From NCBI RefSeq assembly GCF_003096415.1, contig NZ_QEKH01000010.1:62001-126000 (forward strand): a stretch of DNA of 64,000 bases, in the 5' to 3' direction. The position numbers and the translations under genes are program-made. The notes under the pieces were generated by a model that was not told where the DNA came from, ran no database searches, and saw nothing but the letters and a program-made list of their open reading frames with translations. The stretch comes from Victivallis vadensis. GTDB lineage: Bacteria; Verrucomicrobiota; Lentisphaeria; Victivallales; Victivallaceae. Shown here one piece after another: positions 52,458-62,548 of this stretch (positions are counted from its first letter, which is position 1; each line of letters opens with the position of its first letter).

Positions 52458-54233
52458 TTATTTTCCTGTTGCTTGCGTTGGTGCGCGTCCGGGCAGCTCC
52501 AGGACCCACACGACTCTTTTATTCGAACAATCCCGGACTCCGGGAGTCGGTTTCTCGGAATAATCCGGCTTCTGCACATCGATTTTCAATCCGATCCGCT
52601 TTGCGGCTTGTTCCAGCTCCGCCAGTTCGGAGGGAGTGTTGACCGCGATGATGACGACCCGCTTTCCCGCATGGTCGGCCACAAACCGGCGCAATTCGGC
52701 ATAGTTTTCCTCCGGATTCCGGGAGGAGGTGTCCCGGACCGGTTCACGCAACTCCAGATAGAACAGGTATTTTTCATCCGCATTGTCCTGCCAGAACAGC
52801 ATTGCATCCGGCGGAATTCCGGCAAGCGCGCCTTTCAGCTCCAGATAGAACGGCTTTTCCGTGCGGAACTGAGTCAACGACGGCAGCACGCAGCCGAACA
52901 ATGTGCCGATCAGAATCGCTCCGCCCAGCACCGTCGCCGCGATCCGGGGCGGCATGCCGGTGAGTCGTTCCACCGGCATATTCGGCTGATTGTCCAGCAG
53001 CATCACGATCAGCGAGAGAATCCCGGCCGCGGTCAGCCCCGCGATCAGCAATCCCGGCGGCTGCACCCGTACCACCCGGTTCCACAGCGGCAGCGCGATC
53101 AGCGAAGCCAGGCAGAGCGAACCGGCGACAATCACCAGATAACGCATCAGGACCAGAGCGGGGCGGTTCCAGCCGTCATACCCGAGCCGGGTCATTCCCG
53201 CTGCTCCCAGCAGGGCACAGAACGGCGTCATCGGCAGAATGTAGTACCAGCGGCGGGTTCCGGCTGCGCAGAACAGCGCGAACATCAGCAACGTGCCGAC
53301 CAGCAGTTGACGCACCACCGGCGGAAGTTCCTTCCATTGCCGGATCATTCCGGCAATGCCGACGCCGATCACCAGCGTCCACGGCAGCAGAACGCGGGGC
53401 AGGCTGTAGAAGTACAAAAACAGCGAGTCGGCATCGAATACGAACGCATTCAGCACGTTTTCCCGCCACACCTGCTGCAAGCCGGAATAATCCACCGCGC
53501 CCGACAGCGGCTGACCCGCGACCGGCAGCACGATTTTCGCCAGATAGAACGGCGTCAGGTAAAGCGCCGCCGCCAGGCCGAATGCGGCGATGTTGCCGAA
53601 ACGCAGATGGCGCTTCCACCGCTTCTCCGCCAGCAGATGAGGAAGAATCAGCGCCAGGGGCAGAATCACCGCCGGCAGCCCCTTCGCGAGCGCCCCTGCG
53701 AAGCAGATCAGGTAAAAGCCGAGGTAGTGGAAAAATCCGGCGCGCTCCTCCACCTGGAAGAAGTAGGCCACCGCCAGAATCACCGCCGCCAGATTCGCCA
53801 TATCCGCCGCCGCCGTCCGTCCCCAGAACAGGAAGCCGTAGCTGCCGAGCAGCAGCCAGCCGCCCAGCAGGGCGGTCTGCCGGTCGAACAGCCGCTTGCC
53901 GAGCGTAACCGTACCGAACAGTCCGACCAGTGCGGCCAGCGCACTGGGCAGACGCACGGTGAATTCGTTCACCCCGTTCAGCACATGGGCGAACGGCACG
54001 ATCAGCCAGTAGGAGAGCTGGGGCTTGTCGAAATAGATCTGCCAGTTCAACGACGGATGCAGGTAATCACCGGAGGCGATCATCTCGCGGACAATCTCCG
54101 CCCATCTTCCCTCTGAGGTCCACAACGCGTTGCGCCCCAGGAAGATCAGAAGCACCACCACGGCAAATGCCCAGAAAAACAGTTCGTTTCTCCGCCGGGC
54201 GACCGCTTCGGATGGATCCGTATTGCCAGCCAT
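52458..54233 (-). CDS. arnT: Membrane glycosyltransferase, ArnT-like (GT83)
   Basis: 591 residues from ATG 54233 (GGAGGG upstream). The first periplasmic loop carries LWTSEGRWAEIVREMIASGDYLHPSLN and FDKPQLSYWL, the acidic and Lys-Pro motifs of ArnT/PMT-family transferases. About twelve hydrophobic helices follow, then a soluble C-terminal domain. It would move a sugar from undecaprenyl phosphate onto lipid A or another acceptor outside the membrane. It lies between arnB- and arnC-like genes. Confidence 0.82.
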   Translation of the reverse strand: MAGNTDPSEAVARRRNELFFWAFAVVVLLIFLGRNALWTSEGRWAEIVREMIASGDYLHPSLNWQIYFDKPQLSYWLIVPFAHVLNGVNEFTVRLPSALAALVGLFGTVTLGKRLFDRQTALLGGWLLLGSYGFLFWGRTAAADMANLAAVILAVAYFFQVEERAGFFHYLGFYLICFAGALAKGLPAVILPLALILPHLLAEKRWKRHLRFGNIAAFGLAAALYLTPFYLAKIVLPVAGQPLSGAVDYSGLQQVWRENVLNAFVFDADSLFLYFYSLPRVLLPWTLVIGVGIAGMIRQWKELPPVVRQLLVGTLLMFALFCAAGTRRWYYILPMTPFCALLGAAGMTRLGYDGWNRPALVLMRYLVIVAGSLCLASLIALPLWNRVVRVQPPGLLIAGLTAAGILSLIVMLLDNQPNMPVERLTGMPPRIAATVLGGAILIGTLFGCVLPSLTQFRTEKPFYLELKGALAGIPPDAMLFWQDNADEKYLFYLELREPVRDTSSRNPEENYAELRRFVADHAGKRVVIIAVNTPSELAELEQAAKRIGLKIDVQKPDYSEKPTPGVRDCSNKRVVWVLELPGRAPTQATGK

Positions 54234-54246
54234 CGATGACCCTCCG

Positions 54247-55392
54247 CTACGCGTGAGCGAGCACCGTCTTGATCGCTTCCGCCACGTCGCCGACATCTCC
54301 CGCGGTCATCGCCGGAAAGAGCGGCAGCGAGCAGATCCGGTCGCTGTTGTATTCGGTCGCGGGCAGCATGCCGGCCCGGAACCCCATCGTTTCACGGTAA
54401 TATTTCTGCAGATGGGCGCAGCGGAAGTGCAGCCCGGTGCCGATGTTCTGCTCCTTGAGCTTCGCCATGAAGGCATTGCGGTCGATTTTCGGAGTATCCA
54501 CCCGCACCACGAACAGATGCCACGCGTGCGTGAAATCGTAACCGGAAGGATCGGCCAGCGGCCGGATCTCCGGAATCTCCGCCAGCTTCTCCCGGTACAG
54601 CATCGCCAGCTCGCGCCGCTTCGCGTTGATCTGGTTGAGCCGTTTGAGCTGGCTTACGCCGATTGCGGCGCAGATGTCGGTCAGGTTGTATTTGAATCCG
54701 GGCTGCAGCACCTCCGCCTGCGGCGAACGTCCCCGGTTCTGCCGGTCGAACGCATCCATGCCGATGCCGTGGAATTTCCAGAGCCGGATCTGGTCGGCCA
54801 GCGCCTTGTCGTCGGTCACGAACATGCCGCCCTCGCCGGTGGTGATGTTCTTGATCGCGTGAAACGAGTAGATCGCCGAACCGGTCGAACCGATGTGCCT
54901 GCCCTTGTAATATGTGCCGAGGGCATGCGCGGCGTCCTCCACCAGCGGGATGTCTCCCGCGACAGCGCGCAGGCCGTCCAGATCGAGCGCGGCTCCGGCG
55001 AAATGGACCGGGACGATCAGCTTCGTGCGGGGAGTGATCGCCGCTTTCAGCGTCTCCGGCGTGACCAGCATCGTATCTTGGTCGATCTCCGCGAAAACCG
55101 GAGTCGCCCCCGCCAGCACGATCATATTCACGATCGAAACCCAGGTCATCGACGGTGTGACCACCTCGTCGCCGGGACCGATGTTCATCGCCTTGAGCAG
55201 GATGTGCATCGCGGCAGTCGCCGAGGAAAGCGCCACGCCGTACTGATTGCCGGTGTAGTCGCAGATTCCCTGTTCCAGCGCGGCATTCTGCGGACCGTTG
55301 GTGATCCAGCCGGAGCGGAGCACGTCGGTTACGGCCTGAATGTCGTCCTCGTTGATCGCGGGTTTGGTAAACGGCAGAAATTCTTTACGCAT
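54247..55392 (-). CDS. arnB: PLP-dependent sugar aminotransferase, ArnB-like
   Basis: 381 residues of the DegT/DnrJ/EryC1 family. The start is ATG 55392; upstream extension runs through mazG. Motifs: [17 protein letters not shown], the substrate segment [40 protein letters not shown], and the PLP lysine in [15 protein letters not shown]. It transaminates a UDP-4-keto sugar. ArnT/ArnC neighbours suggest UDP-4-amino-arabinose, but the ArnA decarboxylase/formyltransferase and ArnD are not in the window. Confidence 0.85.
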   Translation of the reverse strand: MRKEFLPFTKPAINEDDIQAVTDVLRSGWITNGPQNAALEQGICDYTGNQYGVALSSATAAMHILLKAMNIGPGDEVVTPSMTWVSIVNMIVLAGATPVFAEIDQDTMLVTPETLKAAITPRTKLIVPVHFAGAALDLDGLRAVAGDIPLVEDAAHALGTYYKGRHIGSTGSAIYSFHAIKNITTGEGGMFVTDDKALADQIRLWKFHGIGMDAFDRQNRGRSPQAEVLQPGFKYNLTDICAAIGVSQLKRLNQINAKRRELAMLYREKLAEIPEIRPLADPSGYDFTHAWHLFVVRVDTPKIDRNAFMAKLKEQNIGTGLHFRCAHLQKYYRETMGFRAGMLPATEYNSDRICSLPLFPAMTAGDVGDVAEAIKTVLAHA

Positions 55393-56218
55393 CTTCTTTT
55401 TCTCCTCCGGCGGCCTCTTTTTCCGCCTGTTTGGCCGCCTGCCACAATGCTTCCATGCGGTCGATGCCGGCCTCTTCGAGCGGAATGCCCGCTCCGGCGA
55501 GTTCACGCTCGATATAGCGGAACCGCGTTTCAAATTTACGGTTGGACTGCCGCAGCAGTTCCTCCGAAGTTTTCCCGTTGCGGAACCGGGCCAGATTGCT
55601 CGCCGCAAACAGCAGATCGCCGAATTCATCGTCGATTGCCGCCGCATCGCCGGAAGCGAAGGCCTCTTTCAGTTCCTCCAGCTCCTCCTCGATCTTCGCG
55701 AGAATCTGCGCCTGATCGTCCCAGTCGAAGCCGACCTTCGAAACTTTCTTCTGGAGCTTCTCCGCCCGGTTCAGGGCGGACAGATAGGGCGGCACCTTGT
55801 CCAGAATCGATTGCGGCGCGGGCTTGTCTTTGCGTTCCCCGGCCTTGATCTTCTCCCAGAGCTGTGCGACATCCCCGGCGGTTTCCGCTTTGGCGTCGCC
55901 GAAGATATGGGCGTGGCGGCGGATCATCTTGTCGATGATGCCGCCGCAGACGTCCTGAAAGGTGAATTCGCCGCGCTCTTCGGCCACCACCGCCTGAAAG
56001 ATCACATTCATCAGCAAATCGCCCAGCTCGTCGCAGATATCCGGCGCGTTGCCGCGGTCGATCGCATCGAGCACTTCGGCGGCCTCCTCGGCGAGGCTGC
56101 GGCTCAGGGTTTCACGGGTCTGCTCGCGGTCCCACGGGCAGCCGCCGGGAGCGCGGAGCCGTTTCAGGATCCGTTCCAGCGATTCCGCATCGGGAGTATA
56201 TTCAGGCCGGGGCGTCAT
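55385..56218 (-). CDS. mazG: Nucleoside triphosphate pyrophosphohydrolase
   Basis: 277 residues with two MazG domains. The first has [30 protein letters not shown] and [14 protein letters not shown] (the EExxE and ExxD magnesium motifs). The second has [13 protein letters not shown] and [16 protein letters not shown]. It hydrolyses NTPs to NMPs and pyrophosphate, clearing abnormal nucleotides. Both ends overlap neighbours (ATGA with bamA, eight bases with arnB), so it is translationally coupled in the operon. Confidence 0.94.
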   Translation of the reverse strand: MTPRPEYTPDAESLERILKRLRAPGGCPWDREQTRETLSRSLAEEAAEVLDAIDRGNAPDICDELGDLLMNVIFQAVVAEERGEFTFQDVCGGIIDKMIRRHAHIFGDAKAETAGDVAQLWEKIKAGERKDKPAPQSILDKVPPYLSALNRAEKLQKKVSKVGFDWDDQAQILAKIEEELEELKEAFASGDAAAIDDEFGDLLFAASNLARFRNGKTSEELLRQSNRKFETRFRYIERELAGAGIPLEEAGIDRMEALWQAAKQAEKEAAGGEKEDA

Positions 56219-58542
56219 CAGAAGGTGAACCCCACGTTGAAGTGGAACCGCAGCCGGCTCGGCTCGTCGTCCACATTGTTGACCACCGGGTAGGCGAGGT
56301 CCAGCCGGATCGGCGCATTGATCACGGGCAGCCGGATCCGCAGGCCGTAGCCGACGCCGACGTTCATCTTCGAAAATCCCATGCTGTAGGAGTTGCGCCA
56401 CGCGTTGCCCGCATCCACGAACGCGGCGCCGCGCACCGGTCCCCAGATCGGATGGGTCACTTCGGCGGTCAGCAGCAGCATGGTCTGGCCGCCGATGCTC
56501 TCCCCGTCGTATTTCGGGGAGACCGTGCGGTATTCAAAGCCGCGGATCGAGTCGCTGCCGCCCATGAAATACCGCTCGAAGATCGGCACGTCGTCGTCGC
56601 GGTCGAAACTCGCGACCGTGCCGATCTTGCCGCCGACCATCGCGACGATCGCCTTGTCGAAGAAACTGTAGTAATAGCTTCCCTTGCCTTCCAGCCGGTA
56701 GTAGTCATTGCTGGAGCCGAGCGCCTTCGGCGTGATCGAGCCGAAGAAGTTCAAATTGTAGCCGCTGGTCGGATCCATCAGGTTGTCGCGGGTGTCGCGG
56801 CCGATCATGATCGACGGCTGGCTGACCCACTGGCCGCCGTCAAGATCGTTGGTGCGCATATACTCCTTGAGCCGGTTGCTGATGCGGTTCACATTCACAT
56901 GCTCAAACTTGTAACCGATCGAAATCTGGGTGAAATCGTCGAAAACGCGGCGCGACAGCGAGGTGCGCACGCCGATGCGTTCCTCATTCCAGTGATCGTA
57001 TTCAACCATGTTCATATAGCCGGAAAGCTCGAAGCGAAGCGGCAGGTCGAACAGCCACGGCTCCACGAAGTCGATGTTGAAGCCGTTGTTCTCAATACCG
57101 ACGATCCCCTGCAGCCGCAGCCGCTGGCCGCCGCCGTAGAACCAGTTGCCCGGATTCATGATGTCGAAATTGTCGGTGGAGAGTTCGGCCATGCCGAACA
57201 GGCTGTTCACGTCCGACGCGCCCGCGCCGACGCGGAAGTTGTAACGCCCCTCCTTTTCCTGCACCCGGATCTGGACGTCCTTCTCATTCAGCGCATCCGC
57301 GCCAACCGCCGCGATTTCCACCTTTTCAAAGTAACCCATGCCCATCAGCCGCTGCTTGCTCGCTTCGATGCGGTTGCGGTCCACCGGATCGCCGGGCTGG
57401 ATCGCCATTTCGCGCAGGATCACCTTGGTCTTGGTGTCGGTGTTGCCGATCACCGGAGTGTCGCGCACCGTATATTTGCGTCCTTCCACGATCTCGAAGT
57501 CGATATCGACCAGATGCTTTTCATAATCCTCGCTGCGCACCGGGCGCACCGTCACATCGGCATAACCGAGCACATCATAGCGCGAGGCGATATTGCGGAC
57601 GCTCTGTTGCTCCAGCGCCTGCGAGAAAACCTCGCCCGCCGACAGCAGGATCAGCGGCAGCAGCTCTTCCGCGGTATACACGGTGCTGCCGGAAACCGAG
57701 ACCTTGCCGACCTTGTAAGGTTCCCCTTCGCTGAGCTTGAAATCAACATTGACATACTCAGGATCTTCCGGATCGGGGGTCAGCTTGATATCCTCCACCT
57801 TGAAGTCGAGATAACCGGCGTCGTGGTATTTGTCGCGGAGCCGCGCCTTGTCCATCTCCAGCTCCTGTTTGTTCAGCAGTCCCCGGTTGAGATAGTCGTT
57901 CAGGAAAGGCACCCAGTTGAGGTAACTGTACTGATTGGCGATCGCATGACGCAGGTCCCACTGCGAGAAAACCGTCGCGCCCTCGAAGTTCACATCATTC
58001 ACCTTCTGCTTCAGGTGTTCGGCGATCTGAAAGGTGATTTTGACCTGGTCTTTGCCGTCGTTTTCGATTACCGGCGAGACGGTCGCCTGCAAATACCCCT
58101 TGTCCGCATAGAACTTGCGCAGCTTCTGCGCGCTTTCGCGCAGGTCGCGGTCGTTCAGCAGCGCTCCGTCCATCACGGAAATCTCCTTGGCGAGCTCAGG
58201 GGTGGAAAATTTCGCGTTTCCCTGAAACAGCACCCGGGTCACGCGCGGCTTGAGCCGCAGCTTGAAAGTGACTTCCACCTGATCGTCCGGCAGGCGCTTC
58301 ACCTCGGACACCACGTCCGCGAAATTGCCGGTGTTGAAGAGCCGCTTCACATCCTCGTCGAGGATCTCCTGCTTGAACTCCGCTCCGGGACGGAGTTGGA
58401 TGTTGAACCGCAGTTGCTCCGCCGGCAGCTGCTGAATCCCCTGCTGATCGAATTTGACGTCGGACACCTTCGCCGCGAAAGCGGAAGCCGCCGTCAATAT
58501 CAGAGTGACCGCCGCGCGGCCCCATAGTTTGATGCAGTTCAC
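56218..58542 (-). CDS. bamA: Outer-membrane protein assembly factor BamA
   Basis: 774 residues with a signal peptide (ending AASAFAAK). Five POTRA domains follow (about 25-430, visible as repeated VxFxGN/YY-like cores such as VLFQGNAKFS and DVNFEGATVF). The C-terminal beta-barrel of the Omp85 family spans about 440-774, with the loop-6 signature SIRGFEYRTVSP and a final FNVGFTF (aromatic C terminus). It inserts beta-barrel proteins in the outer membrane and is direct evidence that the organism is Gram-negative. Confidence 0.95.
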   Translation of the reverse strand: MNCIKLWGRAAVTLILTAASAFAAKVSDVKFDQQGIQQLPAEQLRFNIQLRPGAEFKQEILDEDVKRLFNTGNFADVVSEVKRLPDDQVEVTFKLRLKPRVTRVLFQGNAKFSTPELAKEISVMDGALLNDRDLRESAQKLRKFYADKGYLQATVSPVIENDGKDQVKITFQIAEHLKQKVNDVNFEGATVFSQWDLRHAIANQYSYLNWVPFLNDYLNRGLLNKQELEMDKARLRDKYHDAGYLDFKVEDIKLTPDPEDPEYVNVDFKLSEGEPYKVGKVSVSGSTVYTAEELLPLILLSAGEVFSQALEQQSVRNIASRYDVLGYADVTVRPVRSEDYEKHLVDIDFEIVEGRKYTVRDTPVIGNTDTKTKVILREMAIQPGDPVDRNRIEASKQRLMGMGYFEKVEIAAVGADALNEKDVQIRVQEKEGRYNFRVGAGASDVNSLFGMAELSTDNFDIMNPGNWFYGGGQRLRLQGIVGIENNGFNIDFVEPWLFDLPLRFELSGYMNMVEYDHWNEERIGVRTSLSRRVFDDFTQISIGYKFEHVNVNRISNRLKEYMRTNDLDGGQWVSQPSIMIGRDTRDNLMDPTSGYNLNFFGSITPKALGSSNDYYRLEGKGSYYYSFFDKAIVAMVGGKIGTVASFDRDDDVPIFERYFMGGSDSIRGFEYRTVSPKYDGESIGGQTMLLLTAEVTHPIWGPVRGAAFVDAGNAWRNSYSMGFSKMNVGVGYGLRIRLPVINAPIRLDLAYPVVNNVDDEPSRLRFHFNVGFTF

Positions 58543-58605
58543 CGTCTGTTCTCCTGAAAAAGCAGTTTTAAGTTGATACGATCAATAACGCGGCGAGTGT
58601 CCGTT

Positions 58606-60027
58606 TTATTGCGGACAATCCTCCTCATCATACGGAGCCGCCGGCAGAAATTCCATCCGGGTCGGGAAAAAGTTCAGTTCGATCACGCCGGTCCGGCCGT
58701 TACGGTTCTTCTCCACGATCCACTCCGCCTTCACGCTCTGGTTCGGGTCGCTGACCTCCTTGGCGTCGTCGCGGTTCCGGTGCAGGAAGGTCACGATGTC
58801 GGCGTCCTGCTCGATGGTTCCGGATTCACGCAGGTGCGCCAGCTTCGGCCGCATGCCGGCCGGACCGTTGGATTTGTCCACTTCGCGGTTCAGCTGCGCC
58901 AGCACCAGCACCGGAATTTTCAGGTCCTTGGCCAGCGCCTTGATGCCGCCGGAGATTTCACCGACCTCCTGCTGGCGGTTGTCGGTGCGGCCGTCGGCGT
59001 GCATCAGCTGCAGATAGTCGATCACGATCGCGTCGATATCCTCTTTCATTTTCAGGCGGCGGGCTTTGGCACGCAGTTCGGCGATGGTGATGCCGCCGGT
59101 CGGGTCGATGAAGAGCTTCGCTTTCTGGAAAGCGGAAACCGCACCGGTCAGCTTGGTCAGGTCGGAACTCTGGAACGTCTTGTTCCAGAACACCGATTCG
59201 GAGATTCCCGCTTCCGTGCAGAGCAGTCGGCGGGCGATCTGCCCCTCGGTCATTTCCAAGCTGAAGAAAGCCACCTTGCGCGGATGCGGCGAACGGGTCG
59301 GCAGCACCAGGTTGCGGATCACGTTCAAGGCGAGACTGGTCTTGCCGATCGAAGGGCGGGCCGCCAGCACGAACATCTCGCCGGCCTTGAGTCCGCCGGT
59401 ATACTTATCCAGCTGGGTGTAACCGGTCGGGATGCCGACCTCGGTCTTGCCGTCGAGCAGGTCGTACAGTGCGTGAAACTCCTGCTCGATGGTGTCCTTG
59501 ATTTCGACGATACTGTTGGTGTTCTCTTCACTGCGGACCTTGAAGATGTCGGTTTCGATCTGTTCGACCAGCTGGGCGGCGTCGGCATCCGAATCGTAGC
59601 ATTTGAGCAGCGATTCCGAACAGACGTCGATCATCCGCCGCAGCGTCGCGTACTTGCGCAGGATCTGGCACCATGCGTCGAGGTTCACTGCGGTGGCGAT
59701 GCTGGTGTACAGTTCGCCGAGGAACACCTCGCCGCCGATCATGTCGAGCTTTTCCATCGTCTTGAGCCGATGGGCGACCGAAATCAGGTCGACCTTCAGC
59801 TTGGGATCGTTGTGCAACTCGACAATCGCTTCAAAAATCGTGCGGTGAACATGTGAATAGAACACTTCCGGATCCCGGAAATGCTCAATCACGACGTCCA
59901 CACAGGTCGCGGGCTCCCGCAGCATCGCCGCGAGAACCGCACGTTCCACAGTGTTGTCATGCGGCTGCGCCCGGTCCGCGATATTCGCGGGGTCCGGGCG
60001 GCGGGCCGCTCTTGCGTCTTCAGCCAT
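58606..60027 (-). CDS. dnaB: Replicative DNA helicase DnaB
   Basis: 473 residues. The N-terminal domain begins PHDNTVERAVLAAML. The RecA-like ATPase has Walker A SIGKTSLALN (Lys229), FFSLEMTEGQIARRL, the Walker B region DAIVIDYLQLM and the late HLRESGTIEQDADIV segment. It is a hexameric helicase at the replication fork. Its place after rplI in the S6-SSB-S18-L9-DnaB order is ancient and widely conserved. Confidence 0.97.
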   Translation of the reverse strand: MAEDARAARRPDPANIADRAQPHDNTVERAVLAAMLREPATCVDVVIEHFRDPEVFYSHVHRTIFEAIVELHNDPKLKVDLISVAHRLKTMEKLDMIGGEVFLGELYTSIATAVNLDAWCQILRKYATLRRMIDVCSESLLKCYDSDADAAQLVEQIETDIFKVRSEENTNSIVEIKDTIEQEFHALYDLLDGKTEVGIPTGYTQLDKYTGGLKAGEMFVLAARPSIGKTSLALNVIRNLVLPTRSPHPRKVAFFSLEMTEGQIARRLLCTEAGISESVFWNKTFQSSDLTKLTGAVSAFQKAKLFIDPTGGITIAELRAKARRLKMKEDIDAIVIDYLQLMHADGRTDNRQQEVGEISGGIKALAKDLKIPVLVLAQLNREVDKSNGPAGMRPKLAHLRESGTIEQDADIVTFLHRNRDDAKEVSDPNQSVKAEWIVEKNRNGRTGVIELNFFPTRMEFLPAAPYDEEDCPQ

Positions 60028-60033
60028 TCAGAC

Positions 60034-60486
60034 TCAGCCCCGGACAACCCAGACGCTGAGTTTCGCCGCGACATCGCTGTGCAGCTTCACATCGACCTCG
60101 AACTTGCCGAGGGTCTTGATGGCCGGTTCGACCTTGATGCGGCTGTGCTCGACCTTGATGCCCTGGGCGGCCAGCAGATCGGCGATCATGCGGTTCGTGA
60201 CCGAACCGAAGAGCTGCTCGTCTTCCGTCGCCTGCATCGGAATCGAAAGCTCGATTTCGGCGAGCTTGGCGGCCAGCGCCTGAGCGTCCGCCAGCTCCTG
60301 CTGGCGGCGCGCGGCGATGATCGCCTTGCGGGACTCGATCAGACGCAGTGTGCCCGGAGTGGCTTTCGCCGCCAGACCGCGCGGAATCAGGTAGTTGCGG
60401 GCATAACCCGGAGCGACATGCACCTCATCCCCGGCCAGGCCGAGCTTCTCGACGTCATCGAGGAGGATCAAACTTACGTGAGCCAT
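60034..60486 (-). CDS. rplI: 50S ribosomal protein L9
   Basis: 150 residues beginning with the L9 signature: SLILLDDVEKLGLAGDEVHVAPGYARNYLIPRGLA. A long connecting helix (ESRKAIIAARRQQELADAQ) and a C-terminal domain follow. Complete, six bases before dnaB. Confidence 0.97.
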   Translation of the reverse strand: MAHVSLILLDDVEKLGLAGDEVHVAPGYARNYLIPRGLAAKATPGTLRLIESRKAIIAARRQQELADAQALAAKLAEIELSIPMQATEDEQLFGSVTNRMIADLLAAQGIKVEHSRIKVEPAIKTLGKFEVDVKLHSDVAAKLSVWVVRG

Positions 60487-60509
60487 ATTATACTTCCTCC
60501 CTTACTCAA

Positions 60510-60743
60510 TTAGTAGACCAGAGCGATGATGCGGGCCCGCTTGATGGCCGTCGCGAGCATCTTCTGGTGATCCAGGCACGTACCGGTGATCCGGCGCGGC
60601 ATGATCTTGCCCTTTTCGGTCTGGAACTTCATCAGCGTTTCCGCATCCTTGAAGTCGATGTACGAAACCTTCGCTTCGCAGAAACGGCAAATTTTCGGCT
60701 TCGCCGGCGATCTGCGGCGACCTTGTCTCTTCGCACCCTGCAT
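60510..60743 (-). CDS. rpsR: 30S ribosomal protein S18
   Basis: 77 residues from ATG 60743, rather than the TTG four codons earlier. [54 protein letters not shown] is the S18 core. Two zinc-type cysteines (CRFC) place it in the C+ form of the protein. Between ssb and rplI. Confidence 0.96.
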   Translation of the reverse strand: MQGAKRQGRRRSPAKPKICRFCEAKVSYIDFKDAETLMKFQTEKGKIMPRRITGTCLDHQKMLATAIKRARIIALVY

Positions 60744-60821
60744 AATAAACTGCAACCTTTCGTTATGAATTCACTGATTCAATTTCTTTTTTTAAATCAT
60801 TCACCCGGACCATTCCGCGAC

Positions 60822-61478
60822 TTAAAACGGAATGTCGTCCTCCATCCCCTCGTCGGGATTGAAAGCGCCTTCCGGCGGCATCGGCGGCATCTGCTGCTGG
60901 GGAGCACGCGGCATGCTGCCCGGCGCCTGCGGAGCAACCTGGCGCGGCATCTGAGGAGCCGCGCTCCGCTGCTGGTAATTGTTGACGCGGGGCATCTGGG
61001 GAGCTCCGCCGTCATTCTGGGCATATCCGCCGCCGTAACCGCCCTGCTGACCGTAATTGCCGCCCTGAGGCTGTCCGTAATTACCGCCGGCCGGAGGAGC
61101 GTTGTAACCGCCGTCGCCCTGCCCGTAATTACCGCCGCCGTCGCTGCGGCGGCTCATGAACTGAACCTGATCCGCAACCACGCGCAACCGGGAGCGTTTA
61201 CCGCCGCCGTTACGGTCTTCCCACTGGTCGAACTGGAGCCTTCCTTCAATCAGCGCCTGAGAACCCTTTTCCAGAAACTGCTTGCAGTTCTCGGCGGCCT
61301 TTCCCCAGACGACGATGTCGACGAAACAGGTCTCGTCGATCTCCTTGCCGTTGCTGACGAACCGGCGGTTCACGGCGAGTCCGAATTCACAGACGCCGGA
61401 ACCGTTCGGCAGATAGCGCAGATCGGGGTCCCGGGTCAAGTTACCCAACAGAAATACCTTATTCAGTGATGATGCCAT
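60822..61478 (-). CDS. ssb: Single-stranded DNA-binding protein
   Basis: 218 residues. The OB-fold region has LNKVFLLGNLTRDPDLRYLPNG, VCEFGLAVNRRF and TCFVDIVVWGKAAENCKQFLEKG. A long linker rich in Gly, Asn, Gln and Pro follows (about 115-205), ending in the acidic tip DDIPF, which docks partner proteins. The linker holds several YGQ/NYGQ repeats. Between rpsF and rpsR. Confidence 0.97.
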   Translation of the reverse strand: MASSLNKVFLLGNLTRDPDLRYLPNGSGVCEFGLAVNRRFVSNGKEIDETCFVDIVVWGKAAENCKQFLEKGSQALIEGRLQFDQWEDRNGGGKRSRLRVVADQVQFMSRRSDGGGNYGQGDGGYNAPPAGGNYGQPQGGNYGQQGGYGGGYAQNDGGAPQMPRVNNYQQRSAAPQMPRQVAPQAPGSMPRAPQQQMPPMPPEGAFNPDEGMEDDIPF

Positions 61479-61539
61479 GCCACGTTCTCCCGGTTTGATG
61501 GTTCAAGTTTTCAATTCCGTATTGCGACACCGGAACGGA

Positions 61540-61869
61540 CTACTCCATATTCAGCGCAACCGGAGCGTTCTCCGTCGCCGCGGGGCGGTCGTAGATCACG
61601 ATCAGATTGCGCAGAATGCGCTCGTCGAGCTTATACTTCTCTTTGATGTCCTTGACCTTGGCGGTTTCGAGCTCGAAGACGAAGTCGAAATAGATTCCGG
61701 CCTTGCGCTTGTCGATCTCGTAGGTAAACTGGCGGCGGCCCATCGGGGTCGTCGATTCCAGCGTGCCGCCCAGCGACGCGATCAGCTCGGAGAACTCCTT
61801 GCAGAACGCCGCTCCCTCATCATCCGTGCGACGGATGTCCAGAATGAATACCGCTTCGTATTTTTTCAA
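61540..61869 (-). CDS. rpsF: 30S ribosomal protein S6
   Basis: 109 residues with the S6 pattern: YEAVFILDIRRTDDEGAAF, GRRQFTYEIDKRKAGIYFDFVFE and YKLDERILRNLIVI. First gene of the S6-SSB-S18-L9 set, 15 bases after pth. Confidence 0.95.
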   Translation of the reverse strand: MKKYEAVFILDIRRTDDEGAAFCKEFSELIASLGGTLESTTPMGRRQFTYEIDKRKAGIYFDFVFELETAKVKDIKEKYKLDERILRNLIVIYDRPAATENAPVALNME

Positions 61870-61884
61870 GATAAAACCTCTTTT

Positions 61885-62502
61885 TTATTGGTTTGTTTCA
61901 CTTTTTTCCGGTGGCGCCCAGGCGTTGAACTTGTTCATCGCCCGGCTCATGCCGCCCGTCAACACCGCGCGAACCGCGTCAGCCGATGCCGCCAGCACCG
62001 CTTCAAACGTCTCCGCGTCGCCGCCCTCGAACTTCGAGAGCACATAATCGACCGTTTCCCCGGGTTTCGGCCGCCCGATTCCGACCCGCAGCCGCTTGAA
62101 GGAAGCGCTGCCGAGTTCCGCAATGATCGACTTGAGGCCGTTGTGGCCGCCGTCCGCGCCTCCCGCCCGGAGCCGCAACCGGCCCAGCGGAAGATCCAGA
62201 TCGTCGGAGATCACCAGAATCGCTTCAGGTGCGATTCCCAGCTTCCTGGCGAGGGGAGCCACCGCATTTCCGCTCAGATTCATGAACGTCAGCGGCTTCT
62301 GCAATATCAGGCTCCGGCCGCGGAAATTTCCGGTGAAAACCCGGCTTTCCGCCACGTGCTTTTCCTCAAACCTTCCGGCCGGAAAAGCGGCCAGCAGTCG
62401 ATCGATCACCATGAATCCGACGTTATGACGGGTGCCGTCGTATTCGGAACCGGGATTTCCCAGCCCCACGACCAGCCTGATCTCTTCTCTGCCGTCATTC
62501 AT
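61885..62502 (-). CDS. pth: Peptidyl-tRNA hydrolase
   Basis: 205 residues. It frees tRNA from stalled peptidyl-tRNA. Signatures: LVVGLGNPGSEYDGTRHNVGFMVID (catalytic His), LQKPLTFMNLSGNAV, ILVISDDLDLPLGRLRLR, and GGHNGLKSIIAELGSASFKRLRVGIGRP. Downstream of rplY, as in many bacteria. Confidence 0.97.
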   Translation of the reverse strand: MNDGREEIRLVVGLGNPGSEYDGTRHNVGFMVIDRLLAAFPAGRFEEKHVAESRVFTGNFRGRSLILQKPLTFMNLSGNAVAPLARKLGIAPEAILVISDDLDLPLGRLRLRAGGADGGHNGLKSIIAELGSASFKRLRVGIGRPKPGETVDYVLSKFEGGDAETFEAVLAASADAVRAVLTGGMSRAMNKFNAWAPPEKSETNQ

Positions 62503-62548
62503 CGCCGAACTCCCGCCGGGGCCTCACGCGGCCGCGGCGCATCCAAAG

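Noticed and set aside
51837-54116. A 759-codon open frame opposite the arnT/arnC-like genes
   Set aside because: Extremely rich in Arg, Gln and His, no domain; it runs across two real genes and their junction.
56242-58527. A 761-codon open frame opposite bamA
   Set aside because: It mirrors a well-supported BamA gene, is rich in His/Arg/Ala from reversed GC-rich codons and has no family motif. It is a GC shadow.
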